A stretch of DNA of 64,000 bases from Smallanthus sonchifolius (Eukaryota > Streptophyta > Magnoliopsida > Asterales > Asteraceae). Made by a program: the position numbers and the translations under genes. The stretch lies in NCBI GenBank assembly GCA_023525975.1, contig CM042032.1:74918260-74982259 (forward strand), in the 5' to 3' direction. Under the pieces are notes generated by a model. The model did no database searches. It saw only the letters and a program-made list of their open reading frames with translations, and had not been told where the DNA came from. This document shows positions 1-12,757 of this stretch, piece after piece. The first letter of the stretch is position 1. Every line of letters starts with the position of its first letter.

Positions 1-2461
1 CGCAAACTCAATGATGCTACTCGGAAAGATCATTTTCCCCTCCCGTTCATTGATCAGATGTTGGAGAGATTAGCGGGAAAGATGTTCTATTGTTTCCTGG
101 ATGGCTTCTCTGGCTACTTCCAGATCCCGATTGCTCCTGAGGACCAGGAGAAGACGACATTCACATGTCCCTATGGCACATTTGCTTATCGACGGATGCC
201 CTTTGGATTGTGTAATGCCCCGGCCACTTTCCAGCGTTGTATGGTGGCCATTTTCCATGATATGATTGAGGACTCCATGGAGGTTTTCATGGATGACTTT
301 TCTGTGTTTGGGATTTCCTTTGATCATTGCCTCGAGAATCTGGAGAGGATGTTGGCTAGGTGCAAAGAGGCCAATCTAGTGTTGAACTGGGAGAAATGCC
401 ACCTCATGGTGAAGGAGGGCATTGTGCTTGGGCACAAGGTTTCACGCGCGGGGATTGAGGTTGATAGAGCTAATATTGACAACATATCTAAGCTGCCCCG
501 CTGAGTTCTGTGAAATCTATTCGGAGCTTCCTTGGTCATGCGGGCTTTTATAGGTGCTTTATTAAAGATTTTTCTAAGATTGCCCGACCGATGACCCAGC
601 TTCTTGAGAAGGAAGCCCAGTTCGTGTTCTCCGACGAGTGCCTCAGTGCATTCGATCTGTTTAAGGAGAAGTTGGTGAATGCCCCTATCATGGTGGCTCC
701 TAATTGGAAGCTTCCATTTGAGATCATGTGTGACGCGAGTGACTTCGCTGTTGGGGCGGTCTAGGGACAGAGGAGAGAGAAGCAGTTTCACCTGATTTAT
801 TATGCGAGTAAGACGCTCAATGACGCACGGGAGCATTACACCACGACAGAGAAGGAGCTCCTAGCCGTTGTCTTCGCTTTCGATAAATTCCGGTCTTATC
901 TCGTCCTATCAAAGACCATTGTATTCACCGATCATGCAGCCCTTCGGCACCTGTTCAGCAAACAGGATGCCAAACCCCGGCTAATCCGGTGGGTTTTGCT
1001 GCTTCAGGAGTTCGACATTAAGATCCGCGATAAGAAGGGCGCGGAGAATGTCGCAGCGGACCACTTATCCCGTCTTGAGTGCTCAGCTTCATCTGAACTT
1101 GTGGGGTCATCCATAAATGATAATTTCCCCCACGAGTTTCTCATGCACATCCAGACACAGGATGAGGAGTGTTCATGGTTTGCTGATTTTGCAAACTTTC
1201 TTGCTAGTGGGATTGTGATTAAGGGCTTAACGCATCAGCAGAAGCGAAAGTTCTTTGCAGATATGAAGCATTATCTTTGGGAGGATCCCTATTTATTTCG
1301 AGTCGGGGCTGATCAGATCGTGCGCATGTGTGTATTTAGAGATGAGGCACGTCAGGTGCTTAGACACTGCCACGAGAGCCCGACAGGTGGACATCATGGA
1401 GCTACCTTGACCGCGAAGAAGGTCTTTGACGCCGGCTTCTTCTGGCCTACCATCTTCCGGGATGCTCATGAAATGATCCGAGCTTGTGACGCTTTCCAGA
1501 GAGAGAGCAACATTTCGTCTGGGAATGAGATGCCCCAGAACAGCATCCAGATTTGTGAGATTTTTTATGTCTGGGGTATTGACTTTATGGGACCTTTCCC
1601 AGCTTCTCGTGGAAACCGGTATATCCTAGTCGCTGTTGACTACGTTTCTAAGTGGGCCGAGGCTCAAGCCTTCCTACTAATGATGCTAGGGTGGTTGTTC
1701 AATTTCTGAAGAAGCTGTTCTCTCGCTTTGGTGCCCCCAAGGCTCTTATTAGTGACCGTGGGACCCACTTCTGCAACTCCTAGTTGGAGAAGGCTCTATC
1801 ACGATATGGTGTAAACCATAGATTCTCCACAGCCTACCATCCACAGACCAGTGGACAGGTAGAGGTCACGAACCGGGGCATAAAGCGGATTCTTGAGAAG
1901 ACGGTTGGTCAGAACCGTAAGGATTGGTCGGACAGGTTAGATGATGCACTTTGGGCCTTTCAGACTGCCTATAAGACGCCTATTGGTACCACACCATTTA
2001 GGTTGATCTATGGGAAGGCGTGCCATCTTCCGGTGGAGTTGGAGCATAAGGCCTATTGGGCGTTGAAGGCGGTGAATCTTGACTTGGTGAGCGCGGGAGA
2101 GAACCGGTTCACTCAGATTCATGAGCTTGATGAGTTGAGGAATCAAGCCTATGCAAACTCCACGATCTACAAGGAGCGCACTAAGAGTTTACATGACCGA
2201 CACTTGAAGGACAAGAAGGAATTCTGAGTGGGTGGTCATGCGTTGCTTTACAACTCTAGGTTGCGATTGTTTCCCGGGAAGTTGAAGTCCCGATGGACGG
2301 GTCCCTACACGGTTAAGGAGGTGTTTCCTTATGGGACCGTCGAGATTGAGCACGAAGATGGGAGGATCTTCAAGGTCAACGGTCATCGTCTTAAACCATA
2401 CATTGATGGACCGGTTGACCCGGCATTGGAGGTGGTTGACCTCCACCCCAAGGACAAATGA
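1..2461 (+). pseudogene. Element A pol: RT-RNase H-integrase, disrupted
   Basis: Reverse transcriptase reads in frame from the window edge, with PYGTFAYRRMPFGLCNAPATF and the catalytic FMDD at 286-297. RNase H follows (TDHAALRHL and ADHLSRL). Integrase has the N-terminal H/C zinc region near 1365-1500, where the last CxxC reads CDAF, so one cysteine is lost. The core has WGIDFMGPFP and YHPQTSGQVEV, and the C-terminal part ends with the conserved GHRLKPY near 2400. Breaks are a stop at 502 plus frameshift, an in-frame TAG at 762, a frameshift between about 1690 and 1784, and a TGA at 2225. The sequence upstream of RT is outside the window. Call is secure; function is lost. Confidence 0.92.
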
Positions 2462-3584
2462 ATTCGGGGACTTGATTCTAGCTAACGACTCGTTAATAAA
2501 CTTAGCCTGTTCCGGTATCATCTTTGGTAACAATTTTTAGATTTTGTTTCTATGTTTATCTTCTTATTTTTATTTTCTTTATTTTTTAGGATTTTACCAT
2601 TTATTTTTGAGTTTAGGTGATCGGAACGTGTTTTGGATCAAGCGGACTTTGGTTAGTGATTGGGAAGTCTCAGGTATGTTTTCTGAATTTTTAGACATTT
2701 TAGTTTGGAAGAATCGCAGTCGGGTTGGGTTCAAGCTGCATAAAACTCAGGTTTTTCTGTCAGCTGGGTTAGAGACACGGTCGTGCCTAAGCACTTGGCG
2801 CGGTCGTGCCTAAGTGTTTGGGGCAGTTCAAATTAGTTCAAACATCCAAATGCTCAGACACTTTCCCCCAAACATAGTCCGACCCTCCCCATTATGATTT
2901 ACCTTTATCTCCCGGCATTTGTTCTCCATTTCCACGATTTTGAGGTACGTTCTAACCTACTACTCGTTTTTATTCTTGTTTAAACCTAGGACGGTATTCC
3001 ATTTGTGTTTAAAAAATTTAGGTTTTTATTATTTTTTAGGGTTTTCTCCAATTTTCCCATCTCCTGGTTGTTTGTAGCTTGTAAATGCCTAGAATCATAG
3101 TATTAACATCCTAGAATGTCATGGTTGCAAAAGCCCCTTCATAAACGTAAGAAAAATGGTTAAATTTTGCCTCTAAAAACCCTAAAATGGGTTGAGCACG
3201 GTCGCGCTCATGACCAGGCACGGTCGTGCTCGGCTTTTGTAGTTTCCAGGAAATAGTTTTTGGGTTAGCGCGGCCGTGTCTCCTACTAGCGCGGTCGTGT
3301 CAACTTGGGTCTGTGCTAGGCGTGGTCGTGTGTTTCCTTAAGCGCGGCCGTGGGCTTCATTTTTGACCTAGGCGCGGTCGTGTCATGTCTTGGCGCGGCC
3401 GTGTCTCCGGGTTGGGATTGCCCGTGGTCGGCCACAGCGCGACCGTGGGCTCAGCTTTTGGCCTAGGCGCTGTCGTGCCCCTTCCCAGGCACGACCGTGC
3501 CCCCTTCATAATGAGGTCAGAAACTTCATAACCTCAGTTTAGCGTCTTCATAACTGTTTTGACTTTAATTTTGTTGTCGTGCAG
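2462..3584 (+). other. Element A spacer with putative intron before the ATHILA ORF
   Basis: This noncoding spacer separates pol from the ATHILA ORF. A good splice-donor consensus (GAG then GTACGT) occurs at 2945. A T-rich tract ending in CAG at 3584 touches the ATG of the ORF at 3585. The implied 640-nt intron (2945-3584) would hold most of the GC-rich motif array. I infer, without transcript data, that the downstream ORF is expressed from a spliced RNA. No convincing TATA box was found upstream. Confidence 0.45.
2776..3501 (+). repeat. Element A motif array, CACGGTCGTG type
   Basis: About 14 copies of a 10-14 nt near-palindrome (core CACGGTCGTG or CGCGGCCGTG, in both orientations) occur here. 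Examples start near 2776, 2798, 3196, 3217, 3267, 3288, 3319, 3341, 3371, 3391 and 3488. The same motif recurs in the element's own LTR at 6991-7211 and is not obvious elsewhere in the window. The arms CACG and CGTG are symmetric; the central two bases are not. Spacing is irregular. Confidence 0.8.
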
Positions 3585-4916
3585 ATGGCAGGCAACAGGG
3601 ACCACCCATAACTGGAGTTTGACTTGAATGAGCATGAGTACGAGGCTCGTCTGGATGTTTTGTGGACATGCAGAGGCCGGATTTTAGCCGCTCGTCGTTT
3701 AGAGCCGGCCGCCATAGACGCCATCGGTCAGTGGGACCGGTGGAACGACCTTGTCACCGCCCCGTGGCACCGCTTGTTTAGACTTCACGCGATTCAGTAT
3801 GTCGAGCTTGTGATGGAGTTTTTCTCCACTTATGAGTTCGATTATCCTTGCGCGGACATAGAGCAGCCGGAGATGATTAGGTTTAGGCTAGGAGGGGAGT
3901 GGCGAGTGATGTCAGTTGCCAGGTTCGGGAGATTATTGGGCCTGTATACGAGGTAGGAGCTTCATACTGAGATATTCACCGATGGTATCACCGAGTTCCC
4001 GACAGAGGAGGACAAGGACCAGTTCTGGCACGAGTTTGGATTCGGGATGTATGATCCGAGTTTGACCAAGGCTTCGAGCCTTCGGGATCCCTTGCACCGT
4101 GTTCTTCATCGTTGCATTGTTTATTCTATTTCTGGGAGAGGTCAGGGGGAGACAGTAGTGAACCTTAGGGAGCTGTTTTACCTATTTTTCCTTGTACGCC
4201 CGCGCACCTGCAATCTTGCGCATTCCATCGCGGGGTACTTGGTGAACAGCTCCGGGCGCGATGTTACCAGCGTCATTTATGGAGGTCACTTCGTGTCCAA
4301 GCTGGCGAGGCATTTTCAGCTGCTTACCGACGACTTGATAGGGGACTTGACCCCTGTGGCTGAGACCGTCGTGATGACCGTGCAGACACTGAGAAACATG
4401 CACGTCGCTCGTCGTGGCGCAGGAGGGATCAGACTAGTAGATAGATAGGGACGAACGTGGGATCCAGACCGTCCGGGTCCTGATCCAGATCTTGTGCAGG
4501 CCGAGGCCGAGGCCGTCGCCGCCGCCCATCAGTCACACACTGCTCAGCAGGAGCAGGGGCACGAGCATCAGCAGCCCGACCAGCCGCCTCCGCCGCCACC
4601 ACCGCCTGCGATTGTCATTCCACATGACCTGTTCATGCGTTACTGGACCTGGCAGTATGAGGTCCAGTGCACCGCTGCTGCTGCTGGCGGGGCACCATAC
4701 GTGGTTCCCCTTCCATTCTTTATGCAGCCAGAGCAGCAGCCCGATCAGCCACCACCATCTCCACTGCATCATCAGTCACCACCACCATCTCCACCGCATC
4801 ACCAGCCACCACCATCTCCACCGCATCATCAGTAACCACCACCATCACCACCAGCAGCAGGAGGCGAGAGAGGCGGGGACACCGGCATCGACCTTGAGGG
4901 CGTGCAGTGGGAGTAG
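3585..4916 (+). pseudogene. Element A ATHILA ORF (post-integrase accessory ORF), disrupted
   Basis: One reading frame of 444 codons starts at an ATG directly after a splice-acceptor-like CAG. It carries four internal stops (3609 TAA, 3954 TAG, 4446 TAG, 4833 TAA). Visible pieces are an N-terminal region ending RVMSVARFGRLLGLYTR, typical of the ATHILA ORF family, a middle region with RPRTCNLAHSIAGYLVNS, and a C-terminal tail rich in Pro, His and Gln from about 4540. The role of ATHILA ORF proteins is unknown to me; they are sometimes called env-like for position only. All four stops can be explained as CAA/CAG to TAA/TAG. Resemblance to the accessory proteins of B and C is possible but weak. 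Confidence 0.8.
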
Positions 4917-6802
4917 TACCTCCCATTGCATTTTGGTATCATTTTTGTGAGTTGTACTTTCTTGTATGTTGTACAAACTCTTGTATCACGCTTCGGCATT
5001 TTATGTTGTTCTTTTGTTGTACTTTTTATTTCCATGTACTGTTATATATATTTGTCTTTACATTTCTGTTGATATTTTGGCTTGATGTTACTGATCTGTG
5101 TTTGATGTTATTAGTCTTGATTAGATCTTGGAATTGTGGAACTTCGTGGAACGTCATTTTTGTGGGTAGGCTTTTTGCGTGTGCCATGATCGACATGAGG
5201 GAAGTTTTAGTTCTCCCTTCACGCTTCATTGCATTGCATTCCATTTTGCTTTGCATGTTTTTGTATACATTGAGGGCAATGTATATTTCTAAGTGTGGGG
5301 TTGGGTGTTTATTCTTTGCTTTGCATTATTTTTGTTCTACGTTGAAGGCAATGTAGAATTCTAAATGTAGGGTGGGAATTTATTCACGCGATGTTTGTCC
5401 TTTTGAGCATTTTATCACTTCATTTTTTTTTGCAAAATCTTCCTTCATAATTTTTATTGACACTAAATCAGTTTTATAAAATTGAAAAACACAAAAATAT
5501 AATAAAAGTTAACCGTTTAGCATTCACAATTTTTAGTAAATAATAGAGGTTTGATTTTTCGAAAGCAATTGAAATAGAAATTCCATCGAGTCAAACCCAA
5601 GTTTTTGTGATAACCATGAGTTTTAGTGGGCTAAACGAATGAATTGCATGTAACCTTTTGCTTACACTCATTCCTTTCCGTTTCCGTGAGTTTAATTTTG
5701 AGCCTTGATAGCTTTAGACATTGTTTGCTTTCGTTTTGCGGATTTGAGTGTGCCGGATGTTTCATGCTTATTAGAACTTGCTTTTAGTTTACATTTCGAA
5801 ATCATGAACATAAATACTGCATAAAAATGATTGAGGCATTAGGATAAACCCTCCTTTATGAGCCTTTTATTTTTATTTTTATTTTCATTTTCCCTCACCC
5901 GAACACATCCACTAGTTAGCCACGTTGAGCCTATCCTGTCGTTTTCTTTTATCACCCACATTACACCACATTCAAACCTTCATTAGCCTTTTCATTTATT
6001 TTTCGCCCGTATTAGAAATCCGGTCGGCTATTGTTAATTTTATAGCTTTTATTTTGTTGTAATTTTCAAATTCTTGAGAAGTTTTTAGCTAAGGAAATAT
6101 GCATATTGACTTAGTTCCCTTCAAAAGAAAGAAAAGAAATAGTGTTAAAAAAATAAAAAATAAAAAAAAAATTCACCAAAATTAGGTGAATTATGGCCGA
6201 TTAGAGCAATTTTGTGAGCAAAGATGGAAATAATTCGGTTGTTAGCTCTTATCTATACGGAAGTATTAGCTAGTTTATTTTTCTTATTAGAAGTTGGTTT
6301 AGTTTTTGAGTTAGCATAACCGCCGGGTTTTTAGCCATTTAGCCATTTTTAAATTCCACTTCCTTACCCTTAGCCATTGCCAAGTTACAACCCGTTTAAA
6401 GCCCTCTTGATTTATGCTTTGTTTCATGTTAGTTGGTAGAGATTTGATCTTTTAGCAAGCTTATGATTTATGCATGATTCATTGTCTTGGCATTTGAGTG
6501 TTCTATACATACTCCATTACTTGTATGATCATATATATTCCCGAGTGTGTGTGAACATTGTGAGAAGCACAAAGTTGCATGCTAATGATTTCCTAGGCAT
6601 ATTCATTTGCTCATTCGGTTGTCACGTCATTGGGCTCATTGGGTTTCATTTAGTTAATTTTGCATTTCTTGAAAATCTTTTCAAACCTTTATAAGTTTAT
6701 TAATACTTACGGTTTTCTGATTTGATCCATAGTGTCATTGGAAGTTTTGTTTCATTTTGATTTCTTGCTTGAGGACAAGCAATGTTCAAGTGTGGGGTTG
6801 TT
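4917..6802 (+). other. Element A 3' noncoding region and polypurine tract
   Basis: There is no coding sequence. Two diverged copies of a block containing a 'gaGGGCAATGTA ... AAGTGTGGGG' pattern lie near 5268-5310 and 5345-5375. The final purine-rich tract AAGTGTGGGG at about 6788-6797 lies just before the LTR and is the likely plus-strand primer. Low-complexity A-rich sequence occurs near 6145-6175. Such long 3' regions are usual in Athila elements. Confidence 0.6.
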
Positions 6803-8508
6803 TGATGTGTTAGTATTTACACATCTTTTTGGCACAAAACTTCACTCATTTAATGATCAATTCTTGGTTATATTCAATGTTTAGACACTTATTTGCTTCA
6901 TTTCCTGTTTTGTAGGTTTTTGTGAAGCTTGGTGAACAAACAAGAAGATTCCAGGATAAAAAGGGAAGTTTTTAGGGTTTCTGTGATGGAGGCACGGTCG
7001 CGCCCACATCCTGCACGACCGCGCCAAGCCAAAATCCAAGGCACAACCGTGCCTTGGCCTCCCACGGTCGCGTGTCACCTCGTGAGTCTGAACAGCTGTA
7101 CGTCCTCGATCAGTGGTACCCAATGGAAGCTACGAATCGGTCAAACCTCTGTCACACGGTCGTGCCAAGACCTAGACACGACCAAGCCTTTGTACCAGGC
7201 ACGGTCGTGCCTCCCTTTTTCTATTTAAACAGAACTTAATTCTCATTCAGACATTCAGCAAAACAGGAGAAAAAAACCTACTGTTCCAGCTCGTGTGTTC
7301 CTTGTTCCAGCCATATTTCAAGATTCTTGGAGAGGATACAACATCAAGAGGATCACCATACATCAATAACAACATTTAGGCTTGGAGGAGTGGTTTGATT
7401 CTTGTTTTCATATCATGTTTCTCACTAATTTTCCCTGCTTATTTGTAATTTTGGTGCTCATGATGAGCTAAAACTCTTGTTCACTTTGGTTTAGATGAAG
7501 TTTAGATACATTTGACAACATTCATGGATTATTGGAAATTATGGTGTTAATGTTATGACAACCGTATGATTATTCTTTAATGAAATTATGTATTCAAGTA
7601 TTTTGAGTTGTTTACAAGACTTGTATTTGTATATGCCATTTTATGTTGGAAAACTTGTGGTTTATGCTTATATTCATGGATTGGTGTATGTATTTATACT
7701 AGTTTATGGCGACTAGGAATGGTGAATGAAGTCTTGTATATGAATCATTATATTTGTATGTGTAACCTTATGCTTATGTTTGGAAAGACAAAGTGTTTGT
7801 TATGATGTGTCATATTTAGTATTATGTTTATCTAGGAATTGTTGACACATCCTCCTAATTTATATAACCTTTATATGAACATTGTATGTTGAAGAAATGC
7901 ATATTGTTGTCTAATTTAATCAACTTGAGGTGGATAGTGTGTTGTTCATATTATCTTTCCAACTAGTTGTTGGATTAGTGTACCTTAATCGGAAGCTAGT
8001 TCAATCTTTATAAACATTGACATGATTATTAAACACGTGAGCCTCATTGTATGACTTTAGGTGGTTGGTTTGTGTAATTCATGCTAGCTTTCCGAATGGT
8101 CATTTGATTAGATATCTTTGATGAGAATTTAGTCAATTTATGTATCGTGTATTTGCCATGTTTCTATGAGTGTATTGAATGTATTCTAGATGGATTCGAC
8201 ACCGAAGTGATATTTTCTCCTTGATTGTTTGATTTGTGATTTTAGATTAGTTTATATATTTGCATGATAGTTAATTAAAACAAACTCTTCAAAACATCTT
8301 TTACCCTTACTTGATTAAATCTTAGTTCCGGTTAATTACTACATTCCACCGTGTCCATAGATTGATATCCGGTTCTTACCTTTACTATATTGCTATCCGA
8401 CGGGTACACTGTCTGATGTGTGTGTGATTAGTCTTTGGTGAAAACCTTTTTTAAAACTCATATTGTGTGAAAAATACTTATAAAAATATATATAGTTTAC
8501 ACACATCA
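6803..8508 (+). repeat. Element A 3' LTR
   Basis: The LTR begins TGATGTGT after the purine tract and ends ACACATCA, a perfect 8-bp terminal inverted repeat with TG...CA ends; length is 1,706 bp. A TATA-like TATTTAAA at 7222-7229 follows the motif array. The 3' boundary rests on the inverted repeat only because the 5' LTR is outside the window. Confidence 0.75.
6991..7211 (+). repeat. Element A LTR motif array upstream of TATA-like box
   Basis: Seven copies of the GGCACGGTCGTGCC-type motif in both orientations lie near 6991, 7012, 7040, 7061, 7152, 7175 and 7198. The last copy ends 10 bp before the TATA-like TATTTAAA. The array occupies the expected U3 promoter region. Confidence 0.8.
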
Positions 8509-11163
8509 TCTCTCTCCATTTTTTTCAGCCCAAACAACACTCACATCCATCTTCTTCTTCCTTCAAGTTCATCCAAGAATAGAAGAGAATTAAGGTGTTT
8601 CCAAGAAGATCAAGTGATTTTTGTAAGAATTCGAGCTTGGAACTATCTTCTTGCTTTCCTTCTCCTTGCTTACTTATAGTGAGTCTCCTACACATCTCCA
8701 TCTATTTCATTATAACTTTCATAAACAAGTCTTTGTTGTATAAAACCACCACCCAAAAGAAAGAATCATAAAAACTAGCAAAAACATGATTTTTCATCTT
8801 TTGAACAAAAGGATTCTTTTAAAAATAAGTGATCATGTTATTATTAACACGCAAAAACTTCTAAACAATAACTAAAACCTTGTACACATATGTTTTTAAA
8901 AGAAAAGTTGGTCTAAAGAAAGCTTGTTGGTGATTTTATTACAAATATGTAAAGATCATGAATTTGTGGTTAAAACAAGTGCATGGATGTAATTATCATG
9001 AAACAAGGTGTGACAAGGATAAATCTGGACATATGAATATTTATAATATGTCATACATAACATAATAATCATCTAGTATGGAAATCAAGAGTCAAACAAG
9101 TACAAATCTAGAGTAGTTGGTGACTTTGAGTGTCCTTGAAGCAAAAAAGTGAGCTGGCAGAAGATTTAATCCATCTTTAGAGGACCATACCTTAGTTAAA
9201 ACCTAACCAAATGGGATGAATCTTAAGTCTAAAAGTAAGTACAAATATTCTAGAGTCCAACCCAAGTGGTCTCATGAACTTTCGTTGAGTTTTGGTAACC
9301 CAAAGTGGTCATACAAGAAATAGTGTCGAATCTGTGTTTTTCAGCAGAATTTTAGTGTCACTTGTAGGAGCCATAACTTGGTCATAAAAACTCCAAACAA
9401 CCTGATTCCAATTCCTGGAGTTATCATTTTGTGTCTAAATTAAAAGTTATATGAGCTTGTATCATAAAAATGAGATTTGGTCAGTCAATTCAGTAAAGTT
9501 CCTAAGTCATTTCAGAAAAACCATAACTGTACCTTCTGTCCAAAATAAATTTATTTAAAATACTTAAACATGTCATAAAATGATGATTAATACATCTTTG
9601 TAAACCTAAGACAGGTAGGTAACTTGGTATAAAATTTAATGACTTAACAAGTTCATTTGGTTAATCAAAAGGATGACTCACGGACGACTTAAAATTCTAG
9701 AAATCACTCTAACCAAGGGTTTACTTTAATCGTATAGTTTAAGGCAAATACCTATCAAAACCCTAACAAGATCTATATACGACAACCTAGGGACATATAT
9801 CTATACATATAACATCAATAATGTATATATTTTATGATTAAACAAGTATACATGTCATGAAATTCGAAGATAAGTCACAAACGGTTCGCCGGGTCACACT
9901 TTCAAAATGTAACACATGTATCACCGAGTCTAACATTTTGGGTGGAACTTATACACATTCAAATTGTATGTTTACATCATATTATAAGGTCTTAATAAAA
10001 CCGTAACTGTTAGGTCACGGCTAGGACAGTCTTGCATACACATCGGCTTTGCTAGCACTTACACATTGAAAGCTCATCAGGTGAGTTCACGGCCCCCTTT
10101 TCGCTCTTTAATGTTTTGTAAACTACGGGGGGAGAAACATACTTACATATCATGTTGTTACATTATTGCTCAATACATTTGGAAACATTGTTGTTTCATG
10201 CACTTGAGAAAACATTGCAAACATGTTTATATGATAACAAGAAAACAAGACACTATCATTATGTTTACATGAGGGAACAATTAGAGAGCTCTTAAAGTCC
10301 CCTGAACATCACCATCATTTGTAACTATTAGCTATGGACTTAGCCTAGGATTCTATGAATAGTACTATTAGGGGTGACGTCCCCGATCATGGTTAGTCGC
10401 GCTAACCGACGACCTGGAGGGTCGAATGGCCGCATATTGTCTTATTCCGTTCTTGTGGTAAAGCGAGGGAGGGGCATTCACCAGTCATGGTTTGGTTACG
10501 GACTCATGTATGAACATATCATTCGTAAGCCTAGCTAGCATGCAAATGGATCAACAATACTTGTTTTGTTTATCATATACGCTTGGAATTATTTGTTTAC
10601 AATTGGAATTACAAAGGATTTACATCATGTTTTCGGGAAAACTACTTGTTTTTATGACTGTGAGGTCATGTGTATGTTTTCAAGGAAAATTACTTGCTTT
10701 TATGACTATAAAGTCATCACCATGTTTTCATGGGGAAACGACTCATTTTATGACTATGAGGTCATCATATGTTTTCAAAGAAAACGGTTTTATTTTATGG
10801 CCACGCACTCGATATCAATGTTTTCAAGGAAAACAACGTTACACTAAAACAACTAACTCTGTGAACTCTCCAACCTTTGTGTTGACACTTTCAAGTATGT
10901 TTCTCAGGTAACCCTTAGCCATGGCGCGGTTGGAGTAGGCTAACTATGTTGGATCAAATCCTAGTAGCTGAAAGGGCATAGATTATCAAGTCTCAAGTCT
11001 ATCATTGATCTAGAAGAACGCAGATCATTGTATTACTTAGTATTAGTAATTGTATATGTACTCAAGTCTTAGAAATCACTATTACAGCTTTCGCTATTGT
11101 GTAATGAACCAATCATTGTAACCTTTGTTTATTTATTAAGTAAATAAATTTGGGAGTGTGACA
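8509..11163. repeat. LTR fragment of another LTR element (probably Ty3/gypsy)
   Basis: There is no coding sequence. The right end reads GGGAGTGTGACA at 11152-11163, a typical LTR terminus. The left side is cut by element A's LTR at 8508. An R/U5-like leader rich in CT occurs at 8509-8680, and a GC-richer block lies at 10370-10490. The right end lies inside the gag of element D, which resumes at 11164, so this LTR probably inserted there. Class assignment is a guess from general appearance. Confidence 0.5.
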
Positions 11164-12417
11164 AGAGCCTTGTCAGCTGCTTCCTCATCTTGATCATCAG
11201 CTTGATAGACCAGAGCTTTAGAGCTGAAAGTTGTAGTGGAGTTGGGAGAGTTTGAAGCTTGTTTCCCATTTGAGTTCTTCTTCTCTTAATGCTCCTTAGA
11301 AGATGGCTCCTTGCAGTTTCTGGCAAAGTGACCCAGCTGATCACAATTGTAGCATCTCACCTTTTTTATATCAAATCCCAAAGTCTTTCCCATTCTGAAT
11401 CTATCTAACCAAGTTCTCTTGATGTATCTCTTAGTCCTTATAGCTAGCATTGCCATGCACCAGTCAATATCCATCTTCTCCAAATCATCATAATTAATCT
11501 ACTCCAAATCATCAGGTTAGTGTCAAGTTTCTTGAGATCAAGGCATCATAGCATGACATGAAAGCAGTCATAATGGGCAGGTAGTCATCACGGATCATGG
11601 GAGACTGCTTCTGTGTAGTAGAAGAGTTGGAAGGCTGGATTCCAGATGTAGAAGGTGGAACATCAGTCTAGTAATATGCCATAGTAGATTTGCTAGACTG
11701 ACTGGAAGAACTTTGTCCAGCAAGGAGAGCGGTGTTTCCTGACTGATTTGTTGGAGTGATAGCTCCTTTCTTTCTCTCCAACTCATAAGACTCCAGAATG
11801 TTGTAGAGTTCTTGTTGTGACAGATCACTTAGCTTCTCGGTTTTCTTGATCATAATCCTGTACATATTCCATTCTTCAGGCAGTGAGTCAAGCAGTTTCT
11901 TGTTCATTTCCACAGTTGGATACTTAATTCCCAAAACCTTCAACTTATATACAATGCTTGAGAACCGGTTCATTAATTCAGACATAGGCTCTCCAGAAAC
12001 ACTGCTAAACATCTCATACTGTTTCGTGATCAAATCTCTTTTGTTTTCCCTAACCTCAGCACTTCCTTCATATCTAGTACATAGAGCCACCCAAAGATCC
12101 TTAGCGGTGGTATACCCAGCAAATATGTTGAACAAAACCATTGGAAGAGCCATAGCAATAGAACCATAGGCTTTGTTGTCTCTAGCAATCAATGCAATAT
12201 CTTTTTCATCATATTCAGCAACAGTCTTGGGACGCTGAACATCTACAGTAGTAACTACTGGCTTGTGTGGACCATCAATGATTGAATTCAAGAGAGTGTG
12301 GTCATGGAATTGAAAGAAGGTCTTCATCTTCTTGGTCCAATCATCAAAATCTCTAGTAGACACCAAGGCATGTGGTTTGTTTCCCCCAGCATACTCATTG
12401 TTGCTTGAAGATGCCAT
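11164..12417 (-). pseudogene. Element D gag, disrupted
   Basis: The start is MASSSNNEYAGGN at 12417. An open 249-codon stretch to 11668 contains the UBN2-type capsid region (VSTRDFDDWTKKM and LWVALCTRYEGS) and ends in a TAG. A second open stretch at 11483-11286 holds a CCHC knuckle, CYNCDQLGHFARNC. The reading frame is broken between 11668 and 11483, and the gene is truncated by the LTR ending at 11163. Gag would package the element RNA; this copy is not functional. Confidence 0.85.
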
Positions 12418-12443
12418 TTCTCAGAAAATTAAGCAGAATAGTA

Positions 12444-12757
12444 TCTAGTTTCGATGAACAGAAACTATGATCGAAACTACTAGTTTCGATTGAGGAACTA
12501 ATTTCGATTGACAAAAGGCTGATCGAAACAACTAGTTTTGATAGTGAAATACTTGATCAAAACAACTAGTTTCGATGATGGAGAAAACAACATAAACTAC
12601 AAGTTTCGATAGGCCAGAGCTTTTGCTACAGGGGTTAGTTTCGATATAGATAAGACAAATTGACTAGTTTCGATGATACCTTTTCTCAGACAACAAGTAC
12701 ATACAAAAAGTTTCGATAGCCAACTGAAAATAGAAAATGTCCCCTGTAGTTTCGATA
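12444..12757 (-). repeat. Element D leader motif array, TAGTTTCGAT type
   Basis: Around ten copies of TAGTTTCGAT, or its reverse complement ATCGAAACTA, lie between the PBS and the gag start. One complete dyad at 12470-12490 has perfect 10-nt arms around a single C. The same motif recurs in the LTR of D. Confidence 0.75.

Larger units (their letters stand above)
1..8508 (+). mobile_element. Element A: Ty3/gypsy Athila-type retrotransposon, 3' part
   Basis: The order is RT, RNase H, integrase, a long spacer, an ATHILA-type ORF, a long 3' noncoding region, a purine-rich tract and a 3' LTR. The 5' LTR, gag and protease lie left of the window. The ORF downstream of integrase is the hallmark of Athila elements (family knowledge). 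Both ORFs contain several stops and pol also has frameshifts, so the copy is dead. The LTR end at 8508 sits directly against an unrelated LTR fragment, which suggests that A inserted into it; the left junction needed to confirm a target duplication is outside the window. Confidence 0.9.
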
